DNA from: Dyadobacter bucti
GTDB taxonomy: Bacteria; Bacteroidota; Bacteroidia; Cytophagales; Spirosomataceae
Reading direction: 5' to 3'
NCBI RefSeq assembly: GCF_005869225.1
Contig: NZ_SWFP01000008.1
Location: forward strand, 342,521 to 406,520
DNA length: 64,000 nt
Shown: positions 24,226 to 32,728 of the stretch, piece after piece
Layout: the number at the start of each line of letters is the position of its first letter
Numbering within the stretch: position 1 is the first letter of the stretch
The notes under the pieces: generated by a model
What the model was told of the DNA's origin: nothing
Database searches by the model: none
Seen by the model: only the letters and a program-made list of their open reading frames with translations
Position numbers and translations under genes: made by a program

Positions 24226-25005
24226 TCAGAATGTAACTTTTAAAGCGAGGTTGGCTGTACCGGTCATCACATTGAAACCCGGTGTAAAGTTGATTTGCAG
24301 TGGCTCTCTCCTTCTTAACAGCTCCCTTTTCACCCTGCTTGCCTTAGCACCGTTTTTACCCCCTTTTATAAAACCAACTGTTCCAAATGTCACCGCACTG
24401 GCAAATCCTCCAATCATCATCCAGGCACCGGTAACAGCCCTTTGCTGATCCTGATAACTGTTGTAATTTCCATTTGCATCAGTAGACGACGTGACTATCC
24501 CCGTTCCAATGGCGGCTACTAATGTTCCTATTGAGGTTCCGGCAATTCCCATGACCATCCCGGCCTTTGATTTTGATTTGTAATATTTGTAAATCGTCCT
24601 CAACCTGTCCGGTTCCAATGTCTGCAAATTAGCTTCAGATTTATTTCTCGCAACCGGTGCGGGTGCTGCCTGGGACGCAGGCGTAGTCGGCTGCGAAGGG
24701 GAATAGTAACCGGGAACTTCAAGCACAGCTTCAAACGTCTCCACTTCCCCGTTTCCGTATTTTATGGACGCAATTTCTGTTTTTCGTATCGAAAAAACCG
24801 GGCCGTCCGGATCAGTCAGCTTTTTGTATTTTACCACATTCTCATCTACTTCCTGAATAAGTACCTCCAGTTTGGAATTATCCCGCATGATAATTACGTC
24901 CGGTTTACGCGGAGGTGGCGTTTGTGCATTGGAAAAGCTGATCAGGCCGACCAGCAAAAAAACAGATAACCAAACAGACTTTAATGGTAATAGTGTTGAT
25001 TTCAT
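24226..25005 (-). CDS. Exported protein of unknown function with C-terminal glycine-rich hydrophobic segments
   Basis: This 259-residue protein starts with a signal peptide (cleavage near Ser-Asn-Ala-Gln, residue 28). Residues about 35-95 form a small beta domain (DVIIMRDNSKLEVLIQEV, KKTEIASIKYGNGE-like phrases). This domain is common in Bacteroidota exported proteins and looks like a ligand or surface module. A Pro/Ala-rich linker (about 100-120) follows. Then come two glycine-rich hydrophobic segments (GMVMGIAGTSIGTLVAAIG and AWMMIGGFASAVTFGTVGF) that may insert in a membrane. It ends in beta-like NLALKVTF. No function can be given. Confidence 0.75.
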   Translation of the reverse strand: MKSTLLPLKSVWLSVFLLVGLISFSNAQTPPPRKPDVIIMRDNSKLEVLIQEVDENVVKYKKLTDPDGPVFSIRKTEIASIKYGNGEVETFEAVLEVPGYYSPSQPTTPASQAAPAPVARNKSEANLQTLEPDRLRTIYKYYKSKSKAGMVMGIAGTSIGTLVAAIGTGIVTSSTDANGNYNSYQDQQRAVTGAWMMIGGFASAVTFGTVGFIKGGKNGAKASRVKRELLRRREPLQINFTPGFNVMTGTANLALKVTF

Positions 25006-25187
25006 AAATGAAGGATTTATTTAACAAATTGATTAAAAGCGATCTCCTGGGTCAAATGCTGACTTCCATGCGGCGCCGGTTATTATACTCCGGATCCCTC
25101 ATTTTGGTACTACTTTTTTCAGCCTATGAATTACGAAGTTCCAAATTACAAAAAAGCTACCGGCTCGATCGGTCTTCCCGCCGAAAA

Positions 25188-25910
25188 TCAAACGCCGAAT
25201 TTATTCAGCTGCTTCACAAGTACCTCAAAATCTTTTGGATACGGTGCTTCTATGCGAACACGCTCGCCATTCATCAGGGCAAAAGAAAGAGCATGTGCAT
25301 GAAGCGCCACCCGCTGAATAAGTGGTTGCTCTTCGGTTTCCTTTTTCAGATTGAACTTGCGTTTAAGCGTCGATAAAAATATAGGCTCGCCACCATATTG
25401 CGGGTCACAAACGATGGGCGCTTTCAGACAGGACAGATGTATACGGATCTGGTGCATCCGGCCCGTGATTGGAATACATTCGATTAAGGTGTAGCCTCGA
25501 TACACTTTCAATGTATTAAAAACCGTCTCAGCTACTTTTCCCTCTGCCCGGTCGATTTTTACCGCAGTGCCATTTTTCAGCGCTAGAATAGGCAGAAAAA
25601 CAGATATGCCTTCCAGATTATGGATTCCGTTGGCAACTGCATGATAGCGTTTCGTCACTTCTCTATGTTCAAACTGCATGGCGAGATGACGGTATGCTTC
25701 CGGATTTTTGGCAAAAGCCAAAACCCCCGATGTTTCTTTATCCAGCCTGTGCGCAGCCTGAAGATTCGGATTATATTCCTTTGCAAGCCGCAATACACTT
25801 CCACCTCGATCAGCAGTTCTTTCGTCCAGCGTAGCCAGGTGCGGCGGTTTATTCACCAGAAGAAAATCGTCGTCCTCAAATAATATGATGTCTTTGAAAT
25901 TAATTTTCAT
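25188..25910 (-). CDS. RluA-family RNA pseudouridine synthase
   Basis: This 240-residue enzyme converts uridine to pseudouridine in rRNA or tRNA. The catalytic motif HRLDKETSG (about 54-62) contains the essential aspartate. LLVNKPPHLAT at 17-27 and GRMHQIRIHLS near 150-160 are family motifs. No S4 domain is present, so it resembles the short RluA/RluC catalytic-core type. The RNA target cannot be assigned. It is separated from the upstream ABC gene by a terminator, so it likely has its own weak promoter or relies on read-through. Confidence 0.92.
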   Translation of the reverse strand: MKINFKDIILFEDDDFLLVNKPPHLATLDERTADRGGSVLRLAKEYNPNLQAAHRLDKETSGVLAFAKNPEAYRHLAMQFEHREVTKRYHAVANGIHNLEGISVFLPILALKNGTAVKIDRAEGKVAETVFNTLKVYRGYTLIECIPITGRMHQIRIHLSCLKAPIVCDPQYGGEPIFLSTLKRKFNLKKETEEQPLIQRVALHAHALSFALMNGERVRIEAPYPKDFEVLVKQLNKFGV

Positions 25911-25920
25911 GAGTATTTTA

Positions 25921-25968
25921 ATAAAAATAATCCGAATGAATTACCTGATAACAGTAGTTCATTCGGAT
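25921..25968 (-). terminator. Terminator downstream of ABC ATPase gene
   Basis: ATCCGAATGAA (25930-25940) and TTCATTCGGAT (25958-25968) form a perfect 11-bp stem with a 17-nt loop. On the minus strand a T-rich tract (TATTTTTATT) follows, which fits termination of the ABC gene just before the pseudouridine synthase start. Confidence 0.7.
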
Positions 25969-26030
25969 CAATATTGGTATCAAATGTTTTTTATCTCTGG
26001 TATTCCGGCTGCAAAGATAAGCTATTTAGT

Positions 26031-26741
26031 TTACACCAACTCGCTCACTTTGGTTGGATTAGGATTGATGGTATCGGATTCGATCAAACCGTCACGAAGC
26101 CGCACGATCCGGTGCGCGTAATGCGCGATATCCTCCTCATGCGTGACCATCACAATCGTATTTCCTTTGCTATATAACTGATCAAACAAATCCATGATCT
26201 CATAGGATGTTTTGGAATCCAGGTTTCCCGTAGGCTCATCCGCAAGCAGGATACTGGGATCATTAACAAGTGCCCGCGCAATAGCTACCCGCTGCCGCTG
26301 TCCACCCGAAAGTTCATTGGGCTTATGTCCGGCCCTGTTCTCCAGCCCCACATTTTTCAGCGACAACATGGCTTTCTCTGTCCTGTCAGATTTACTTAAA
26401 CCCGCGTAAATCAGCGGCAGAGCCACATTATCCAGGGACGACATTCTGGGAAGCAGGTTAAACGTCTGAAATACAAACCCTATTTCCTTGTTTCTTATTT
26501 CGGCTAGTTCGCTTTCCGTCATGTCGCTTACGTCCTTATTGTTCAAAACATATCTGCCGGTGGTGGGTGTGTCAAGGCATCCGATGATATTCATCAAAGT
26601 AGATTTTCCTGAACCCGACGGTCCCATAAACGCCACATATTCTCCCCTGTTAACCGAGATCGTCACGGATTTCAGCGCCTGTATCACTTCGCTACCCATG
26701 ACGTAGCGCTTCGAAATTTCGTTGGTTTCTATAATTTTCAT
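26031..26741 (-). CDS. ABC transporter ATP-binding protein, MacB/LolD type, without an adjacent permease
   Basis: This 236-residue ATPase has all nucleotide-binding motifs: Walker A GPSGSGKST at 40-48, Q-loop Gln92 in FVFQTFNLLP, signature LSGGQ at 144-148, Walker B ILLADEPTGNLD at 164-175 and H-loop THEED near 201. The NLD after Walker B and the short length place it with the LolD/MacB/FtsE group, which works with FtsX-type permeases in lipoprotein or drug export. No such permease is adjacent; the permease is presumably elsewhere. Upstream on the same strand is a gene of unknown function 64 bp away. Confidence 0.93.
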   Translation of the reverse strand: MKIIETNEISKRYVMGSEVIQALKSVTISVNRGEYVAFMGPSGSGKSTLMNIIGCLDTPTTGRYVLNNKDVSDMTESELAEIRNKEIGFVFQTFNLLPRMSSLDNVALPLIYAGLSKSDRTEKAMLSLKNVGLENRAGHKPNELSGGQRQRVAIARALVNDPSILLADEPTGNLDSKTSYEIMDLFDQLYSKGNTIVMVTHEEDIAHYAHRIVRLRDGLIESDTINPNPTKVSELV

Positions 26742-26805
26742 GAAAACCTTATTTTATAAACATGGACAGAATAGATTGTAATTGATAAGCGGCTGTTTCT
26801 TCTCC

Positions 26806-27258
26806 TCAGGCAGATGCCGATATTCTTTGGAAATATGTATTTACAAACAATCCAATGAGAATTATGGCAGAAGAAATGTACTCGTATTCTATTTCTCCTT
26901 GATTTTTCCAAAGACTTTTTTTAGTAAAATGAGCGACAGATTCAGAATCGGTTACCGTCCATTTGTTTCTTTTCCAGGACCCGAACTTCCATTGATATTC
27001 GTTATCCTGATAAACAATGGTGGCATTGCCATTCCACATGTTATACTCGATCCTACCAAGTTCCCGCTCGCCTTCAATGCTGAGAATTTGAGTATGCCTT
27101 TTCCAGAATCCGCGGGTCTTGAAACGAAGCATGTGGCCATCCAGCTCCCCATAAGCATTGTCTTTCCAGTTGCTTACTTTCAGAAGTCCCGCAAGAACCT
27201 TTCCCCTGAAAATACGGGTTTCATTTCCGGTAAAAGTGGATTTCCAAATTAATTGCAT
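26806..27258 (-). CDS. Conserved hypothetical protein, Trp-rich beta domain with C-terminal membrane segment
   Basis: The 150-residue product has no signal peptide. Residues 1-125 are a run of beta strands with frequent Trp, Lys and Tyr (IWKSTFTGNETRIFRG, LRFKTRGFWKRHTQIL, YQWKFGSWKRNKW), suggesting a compact barrel such as a tubby/LURP-like fold, although that is only an impression. Residues about 126-143 are hydrophobic (YISSAIILIGLFVNTYF) and may be one membrane anchor. An overlapping frame on the other strand is also open, but this one has the more protein-like composition. The gene follows the 886-residue protein by 43 bp and precedes the ABC ATPase. Confidence 0.65.
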   Translation of the reverse strand: MQLIWKSTFTGNETRIFRGKVLAGLLKVSNWKDNAYGELDGHMLRFKTRGFWKRHTQILSIEGERELGRIEYNMWNGNATIVYQDNEYQWKFGSWKRNKWTVTDSESVAHFTKKSLWKNQGEIEYEYISSAIILIGLFVNTYFQRISASA

Positions 27259-27301
27259 TTTGGTAAGGCTGATCCCTTTAAATGATAGCTAAAATATTAA
27301 A

Positions 27302-29962
27302 TCATTGAAATTCTGCCCGTTGTTTTTCGATAAGAGCACGCATCGGCTGATAGCGATTTAGAAATAGCTGATAGTCGGCTGCGGAGGCCAGTTGCCTGAC
27401 TTTTTCCACGCCTTCGTCTCCCTGAGACATTAACCCCTGATCCAGGCTAAGATAGGCATATTGTTCCCAGATCTGCGGGGCATATTCATTGAACCGTAAT
27501 GCGTTAACAACCAGCCGGTAAGCTTTTGTAGTTTGTTTGGCCTGACGGTAATAGGTCGCCGCCGCGGCTACAACGTGGGAATCAAATGGGTTCGAAATCA
27601 TAGCCCGCTGGAAATTTTTATCCGAAGGTGATTTTCGCGCAACCTGTAGTAAAGAATCTGTTGCTGAAACAGGTTTGACACCCGAAAAAAGCGTTTTCTT
27701 CAATTGATCGATCGCCGGACTTTTCTCTTTTTCCTGAATTTTGTCCAGCAAAATAACTGCTACTTCTTTTTTGTCAGACAAAGCATTTGCAACAGCCATG
27801 CCCAGTGTACCTTCCGTGCCTTCCACCACAGACAATGATTCTATCGCCTTGTTATATAGCCCAAGCTGCAGTAACCAATGACCCAAAACCTTGTGATACA
27901 AGTCGCTTTTTTCGTCCTCCTCTCCTGCCCAGGCCGAAAGTGTTTCCAATGCTTTAAGCTTATCCCCGCTGTAAAACTGAGCGTAAAGTGATGCAAACGA
28001 CAGGTCGCCGGAAAGGACAGGATTTTTCACCGCCAGCTTCGGCAATAAGGTCGCCGGCATACTGTCCTGCCTGGCCTGATTCCTGGTATAATTCAAAAGA
28101 TAAGCCAAACCAGAGACACTCAGTAACGAGTCCTTCGGTACAGATTCACTCAAAAAAGCCTCTTTTGGAAACTTCTGCCGGAGATTCTGGACCGCAAGCC
28201 AGTTTGCCTGCCAGGAAAGATAGCTATGTTTCTCCATGTTTGCAGCAAGAGAGTCCAGCAAAGCCGGATCAGTACTTTTAGCCATAATTGCCAGCAAATT
28301 TGTGGCAGGAATTTCATTCCGCTTTGTATTTCCCTCAGCTTTTTGCAAATAATAATAAGCAGAATCCGCAACATTGGTACGGGAATAAAGCATGCCCAGG
28401 TTATTCAGCAATTCCCCGCTTTTGGGAAATTTGCCGATACCTTCCTGCAAACTGTAAACGGCGTCGAAAAAAAGATTTTCTTGTGTTAATATGCCGCTAA
28501 GTCCTGCGTAAGCCTGTGGCGATGGATTTTTGAGCAGTGATTGTCTGAAATAATATGCAGCCGCATTATGGTCTCCCTGCCGGAGGGCCAGCGAAGCCAG
28601 TGCGTAGTTGGATTTATGGTTTTGATATTCCTGCTGCAGCGCCAGTTTATAATATTGCTCGGCCAGCGGAAATTCATCGGAAGCCGCATGTAAATCGCCC
28701 AATCCATTAAAATATCCGGCAATTGCCTGGTTAACAGGAAGTAGTTTTTGAATGGAAAATAAAACGACCACGCCAGCGAAACCAAACAAACGGGTTTGCG
28801 TGAGCCCGAAACGAAGTGGTTTGTACAGGACTTTATGAACCGCCAGTCCCTGCATGAAAAGCTGGTAAAAATTGACAAGAACGTAAAATAAGAAAAGGAT
28901 GCCCATAGCCAGTTGCCCCTGTACTACTACATCTTCCAGGGATTCCAATACAGGATCATTGGCGGTTCCGGCTGCGTATGCGGTAAAAGCAGCTGCTATC
29001 ATGAATAAACCGGCATACAACCAGAAACCCGTACCCCGAAAAGGAATAATTCCAGTGGAATCGGCTCTTTTTCGAAAGCCCCACAAACCCAGGATTGCCG
29101 ACGCCAAAGCAAGGAAAACTGGACTGATCAGCGTAATATTCCAGTCAATTCGCATTGTATTTTTTAAATACATCAACAACAGCAAAAGCAGGTACAAAAC
29201 ACTGATCAATACAAAACGGGTGAGTCCCGGCTTGCCATTTGTTACGCTACCACTGGAACTGAGCCATACCAGTCCTGCCATGATCTCGGTAGAAATCATT
29301 AACAAAAATAAAACTGTCAGCAGCATCAGGAACGGGAAAGAATACGCCGCAGCAGTAATGGCCGGGAAAGCCGTTTTCGAGGAGAAATAAACGATGATTA
29401 CCAGAAATGCGGAAACGCAGATCAGCCCGAGAATCCGGATCGCAATGCCCAGATCCGGCCGGAAAGCGTGGAAATAGTAGGTCAGCCCGACATAAAGCAC
29501 CACAGCAAGCAAAAACAAAGACCTGTTTCCATCACCAAAAACATTTAATGTTTCAAGTCGTGAAAATGACAGCGCAAGGATGAATAAAGCCATTCCCGCC
29601 AGATACCAGAACCTCGGCATAGTTGACAGCGCAGCCAGAATAATGCAAAGGCCGACCAATATAAAAACCCAGAAAAGCCTGACGGTCAGAAAATCGGTTT
29701 CCATGACGGAGGCGGCGAAACTTTCTGTTACCAGATGTGACGGAACAGAGATTCCGTATTGCCATTGTCCAAGCTGCAATATGTCTGTGACAGTACTTAC
29801 TTCGGACAATTCACTCAAAACATTCCAGCGGATTACGTTTCCAAGCGGGTCAAGAATCTTTGTGATAAAAAAAACGATTGCTAAAAATAGAATAGCCAAA
29901 GCCCAAACAGCCATTCTGCGTTCGGACGGAGACCATACTTTCCAGAAAAAAAGATCCTTCAT
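27302..29962 (-). CDS. Polytopic membrane protein with large C-terminal TPR domain
   Basis: This 886-residue protein starts in the cytoplasm and has roughly 10-12 hydrophobic segments in residues 15-420 (for example AVWALAILFLAIVFFI and FLMLLTVLFLLMIS). From about 430 to the end it is helical with TPR units: LAEQYYKLALQQEYQNH, HNAAAYYFRQSLLKNPS, FDAVYSLQEGIGKFP, ADSAYYYLQKAEG and KALETLSAWAG. The TPR part has about 450 residues. The architecture recalls O-antigen ligase/PMT-like or cytochrome-assembly proteins with TPR tails, but no catalytic motif is seen. It heads a probable three-gene unit with the 150-residue protein and the ABC ATPase. Confidence 0.8.
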   Translation of the reverse strand: MKDLFFWKVWSPSERRMAVWALAILFLAIVFFITKILDPLGNVIRWNVLSELSEVSTVTDILQLGQWQYGISVPSHLVTESFAASVMETDFLTVRLFWVFILVGLCIILAALSTMPRFWYLAGMALFILALSFSRLETLNVFGDGNRSLFLLAVVLYVGLTYYFHAFRPDLGIAIRILGLICVSAFLVIIVYFSSKTAFPAITAAAYSFPFLMLLTVLFLLMISTEIMAGLVWLSSSGSVTNGKPGLTRFVLISVLYLLLLLLMYLKNTMRIDWNITLISPVFLALASAILGLWGFRKRADSTGIIPFRGTGFWLYAGLFMIAAAFTAYAAGTANDPVLESLEDVVVQGQLAMGILFLFYVLVNFYQLFMQGLAVHKVLYKPLRFGLTQTRLFGFAGVVVLFSIQKLLPVNQAIAGYFNGLGDLHAASDEFPLAEQYYKLALQQEYQNHKSNYALASLALRQGDHNAAAYYFRQSLLKNPSPQAYAGLSGILTQENLFFDAVYSLQEGIGKFPKSGELLNNLGMLYSRTNVADSAYYYLQKAEGNTKRNEIPATNLLAIMAKSTDPALLDSLAANMEKHSYLSWQANWLAVQNLRQKFPKEAFLSESVPKDSLLSVSGLAYLLNYTRNQARQDSMPATLLPKLAVKNPVLSGDLSFASLYAQFYSGDKLKALETLSAWAGEEDEKSDLYHKVLGHWLLQLGLYNKAIESLSVVEGTEGTLGMAVANALSDKKEVAVILLDKIQEKEKSPAIDQLKKTLFSGVKPVSATDSLLQVARKSPSDKNFQRAMISNPFDSHVVAAAATYYRQAKQTTKAYRLVVNALRFNEYAPQIWEQYAYLSLDQGLMSQGDEGVEKVRQLASAADYQLFLNRYQPMRALIEKQRAEFQ

Positions 29963-30057
29963 AAATTTTTTTTAAACCCCATTCCGGAAAAATCAATATA
30001 TTAATTTGAAAAAAGGGCCAGTTTCTAAAAAATATCCTATAAATGAGCTTGACAGCT

Positions 30058-30089
30058 ATTGGTACTGACCAAATTATCTCCTACTTTTG
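30058..30089 (+). promoter_or_regulatory. Promoter for atpDC
   Basis: ATTG (30058-30061) and an exact -7 box TACTTTTG (30082-30089) are 20 bp apart. The predicted start near 30095 gives a leader of about 37 nt before the atpD ATG at 30132. Confidence 0.6.
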
Positions 30090-30131
30090 CGGTCTGAAAA
30101 AAACCTCATTGAAGATAATCAAAATTATATA

Positions 30132-31646
30132 ATGGCAAACGCGACAAACATAGGAAAAATTACGCAGGTAATTGGTCCGGTTGTAGACGTATCATTTGAG
30201 GACAGCGGACGTATTCCTGCTATTCTTGATGCGTTAGAAGTCATCAAAGCAAATGGTCAGAGAGTAGTTCTCGAATGCCAGCAGCACCTCGGTGAAGACC
30301 GGGTCCGTACCATCGCTATGGATAGTACGGAAGGTATGCAGCGCGGTATGGCAGTAACTCCGCTGGGATCACCAATCAAAATGCCAATCGGAGAAGGCAT
30401 CAAAGGACGTCTTTTCAATGTAATCGGCGAAGCAATTGATGGTCTGACACCACTTGATAACTCTAACGGTATTTCTATCCACCGTTCAGCTCCTAAATTC
30501 GAGGATCTGGCTACGTCAACCGAAATTCTTTTCACAGGTATTAAAGTAATCGACTTGCTTGCACCTTATGTAAAAGGAGGTAAAATCGGTTTGTTTGGAG
30601 GTGCCGGTGTAGGTAAAACTGTCTTGATCCAGGAATTGATCAACAACATCGCGAAAGCTTATGCAGGTCTTTCGGTATTTGCCGGTGTCGGCGAGCGTAC
30701 CCGTGAAGGAAATGACCTGATGCGTGAAATGATCGAAGCCGGTATTATCAAATACGGTGACGAGTTCAAGCACAGCATGGAAGAAGGCGGATGGGATATC
30801 TCCAAAGTGGATTACAATACACTGAAAGATTCTCAGGCTACTTTCGTCTTCGGACAAATGAACGAACCTCCTGGCGCACGTGCACGTGTGGCGCTTTCAG
30901 GTCTTACTATGGCGGAATACTTCCGTGATGGTGACGGTGAAGGACAGGGTCGCGATATTCTTTTCTTTATTGACAATATCTTCCGCTTTACGCAAGCTGG
31001 TTCAGAAGTATCGGCCCTTTTGGGACGTATGCCTTCTGCCGTGGGTTACCAGCCAACGCTGGCTACTGAAATGGGCCAGATGCAGGAACGTATCACATCT
31101 ACAAAACGCGGTTCTATCACATCTGTACAGGCGGTATACGTACCTGCGGATGACTTGACTGACCCTGCTCCGGCAACAACATTTGCCCACTTGGATGCTA
31201 CTACGGTATTGAGCCGTAAAGTATCTGAAAAAGGTATCTATCCTGCGGTGGATCCACTGGATTCGGCTTCACGGATTTTGAATGCTGAGACACTGGGTGC
31301 TGAGCATTACGATTGCGCACAGCGTGTAAAAAATATTCTCCAGCGTTACAAAGAATTGCAGGATATCATCGCGATCCTTGGTATGGAAGAGCTTTCCGAC
31401 GAAGACAAGCTGGTTGTAAGCCGCGCACGTCGTGTGGAACGTTTCTTGTCACAGCCTTTCTTCGTTGCTGAGCAGTTCACAGGTTTGAAAGGGACATTGG
31501 TTGATATTAACGATACCATCAAAGGTTTCAACCTGATCATGGACGGAGGTTATGACCACCTTCCTGAAATGGCGTTCAACTTGGTAGGTACAATTGAGGA
31601 CGCTCAGGCAAAAGGTGAGAAAATGCTCGCAGAAGCCAGCAGATAA
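30132..31646 (+). CDS. atpD: ATP synthase F1 subunit beta
   Basis: This 504-residue catalytic subunit of the F1 motor makes ATP from ADP and phosphate. The P-loop GGAGVGKT is at 156-163, with GERTREGNDL following at about 190 and the ALSGLTMAEYFRD catalytic region after it. Length is in the normal range of bacterial homologues. I chose the ATG at 30132 because MANATNIGKITQVIGPVVDV is the family N-terminus; an upstream TTG at 30087 lies in the promoter. Only atpC follows. The remaining F1 and F0 genes are not in the window, as is common in this phylum. Confidence 0.98.
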   Translation: MANATNIGKITQVIGPVVDVSFEDSGRIPAILDALEVIKANGQRVVLECQQHLGEDRVRTIAMDSTEGMQRGMAVTPLGSPIKMPIGEGIKGRLFNVIGEAIDGLTPLDNSNGISIHRSAPKFEDLATSTEILFTGIKVIDLLAPYVKGGKIGLFGGAGVGKTVLIQELINNIAKAYAGLSVFAGVGERTREGNDLMREMIEAGIIKYGDEFKHSMEEGGWDISKVDYNTLKDSQATFVFGQMNEPPGARARVALSGLTMAEYFRDGDGEGQGRDILFFIDNIFRFTQAGSEVSALLGRMPSAVGYQPTLATEMGQMQERITSTKRGSITSVQAVYVPADDLTDPAPATTFAHLDATTVLSRKVSEKGIYPAVDPLDSASRILNAETLGAEHYDCAQRVKNILQRYKELQDIIAILGMEELSDEDKLVVSRARRVERFLSQPFFVAEQFTGLKGTLVDINDTIKGFNLIMDGGYDHLPEMAFNLVGTIEDAQAKGEKMLAEASR

Positions 31647-31659
31647 CAGCGAATCAGAT

Positions 31660-31902
31660 ATGCACTTAGAAATAATTACTCCAGATAAAAAAGTGTTTGC
31701 CGGTGAAGCGAACGCCGTTACCCTGCCGGGAACGGAAGGGCAGTTTCAGGTTTTAAACCGTCACGCACCCCTGGTAAGCACACTGGGCAAAGGAGATGTG
31801 GTTGTAGACACAGGAGCCGCCAAACAGACTTATATTATTGATGGAGGTGTTGTAGAAGTGCTCAACAATAAAGTACTGGTGTTGGCCGAAGCCGTGTTGT
31901 AA
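31660..31902 (+). CDS. atpC: ATP synthase F1 subunit epsilon (short form)
   Basis: The 80-residue product covers only the N-terminal beta-sandwich of epsilon (MHLEIITPDKKVFAGEANAV, GTEGQFQVLNRHAPLVS). It lacks the C-terminal two-helix domain, which makes the usual protein 130-140 residues long and can inhibit ATP hydrolysis. Short epsilon subunits occur in Bacteroidota, so this is probably not a truncation. It starts 13 bp after the atpD stop and is co-transcribed with it. A strong terminator follows. Confidence 0.93.
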   Translation: MHLEIITPDKKVFAGEANAVTLPGTEGQFQVLNRHAPLVSTLGKGDVVVDTGAAKQTYIIDGGVVEVLNNKVLVLAEAVL

Positions 31903-31919
31903 CCCGGACCCGGAATAAC

Positions 31920-31959
31920 AAAAAAAGCAGAAGCTGTTTGCACAGCTTCTGCTTTTTTT
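31920..31959 (+). terminator. Terminator after atpDC
   Basis: AAAAAAAGCAGAAGCTG pairs with CAGCTTCTGCTTTTTTT around a TTTGCA loop, ending in a seven-base T-run. Confidence 0.93.
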
Positions 31960-32083
31960 GTTATTGTACCTGGGCTAAATAACTCTCCAACTGGATTACA
32001 TCGGCCGGCAGAATATCCATCAGAGTTTGTTCAATGTATCTAATTTTCTTACATTAGACTTGCGCATTACCAAAAATTAAACT

Positions 32084-32314
32084 ATGGCTATCATACAAAA
32101 CAAGCCTATGAGTAACCTGCAGGCAGAATTACTCAAGCTATACGCGAATGATCTGGATGAAAATGAATTAAAGGAAATTAAAGCTATCCTGGGAAAACAC
32201 TTTGCAGAAAAGGCGACCGATGCAATGGATAAAATATGGGAAGAAAAAAGCCTGAGCAAGCAGGATATGGTAAATTGGACTAATGAACACAACCGCTACA
32301 AGGGTCGTAATTGA
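32084..32314 (+). CDS. Antitoxin of a PIN-type toxin-antitoxin pair
   Basis: This 76-residue, highly charged helical protein (LQAELLKLYANDLDENELKEIKAIL, then DAMDKIWEEKSLSKQDMVNWTNEHNR) has the size and layout of Bacteroidota antitoxins paired with COG1569 PIN toxins. Its C-terminal tail should bind the toxin. No DNA-binding fold is obvious. The next gene begins 32 bp before its stop, in another frame, so the two are translationally linked. The start could also be Met9 at 32108. Confidence 0.7.
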   Translation: MAIIQNKPMSNLQAELLKLYANDLDENELKEIKAILGKHFAEKATDAMDKIWEEKSLSKQDMVNWTNEHNRYKGRN

Positions 32315-32705
32315 TACAAATATTATCATTGCCAGTATCGGAAGAAAATCTCCATTTCGCTGGATTTTTGATGCCATTATTGAGGGTGAACTGATATTAT
32401 GTGTTTCTAACTCAATTTTGTTAGAATACCGGGAAGTACTTGAACTAAAAACCAATGTTGACGTAGCCGAAAACATTTTAAATTTCCTCACGGTCCATCC
32501 TTTCGTGGAAAAATACGAAACATATTTCGATATGGCTTTGATAACTAAAGACCCCGACGATAATAAGTTCTGTGACTGCGCTTTTGCGGCAGGTGCAATT
32601 TTGATTAGCAACGATGGGCATTTCAAAATTCTGCATGAACTTGGTTTTCCCAATATTTCCTTGATGTCTCTCGAAATGTTTACTGAGTTTTGCGGAAAAA
32701 GTTAA
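32283..32705 (+). CDS. PIN-domain ribonuclease toxin (COG1569 type)
   Basis: This 140-residue protein has the full PIN acidic set: Asp11 in VVIDTNIII, Glu48 in ILLEYREVL, Asp90/Asp92/Asp93 in TKDPDDNKF, Asp98 in CDCA and Asp111 in ISNDGHF. The TKDPDDNKFCDCAF phrase is characteristic of the COG1569 toxin family, whose members cleave RNA. Unlike the VapC-like gene at 9.4-9.8 kb it has no disruption. It overlaps the antitoxin by 32 bp and converges on the pirin-like gene with a 23-bp gap. Confidence 0.85.
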   Translation: MNTTATRVVIDTNIIIASIGRKSPFRWIFDAIIEGELILCVSNSILLEYREVLELKTNVDVAENILNFLTVHPFVEKYETYFDMALITKDPDDNKFCDCAFAAGAILISNDGHFKILHELGFPNISLMSLEMFTEFCGKS

Positions 32706-32728
32706 CACTACTCGTTCTACCAACTCAC

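Noticed and set aside
25008..25376. Plus-strand frame of 122 codons between the exported protein and the pseudouridine synthase
   Set aside because: Half of it is antisense to the synthase, the rest is an AT-rich promoter region, and no family is recognised. Its hydrophobic stretch (SGSLILVLLFSAY) could mimic a membrane segment but is not enough to call a gene.
26782..27252. Plus-strand open frame of 156 codons overlapping the 150-residue minus-strand gene
   Set aside because: The minus-strand protein has regular beta-strand composition, sits in line with two neighbours on the same strand and has normal spacing; the plus-strand product has no recognisable features.
31594..31660. Upstream extension of atpC into the atpD coding region
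   Set aside because: The epsilon family starts at MHLEIITP; the extension would be antifamily basic sequence read out of frame with atpD.
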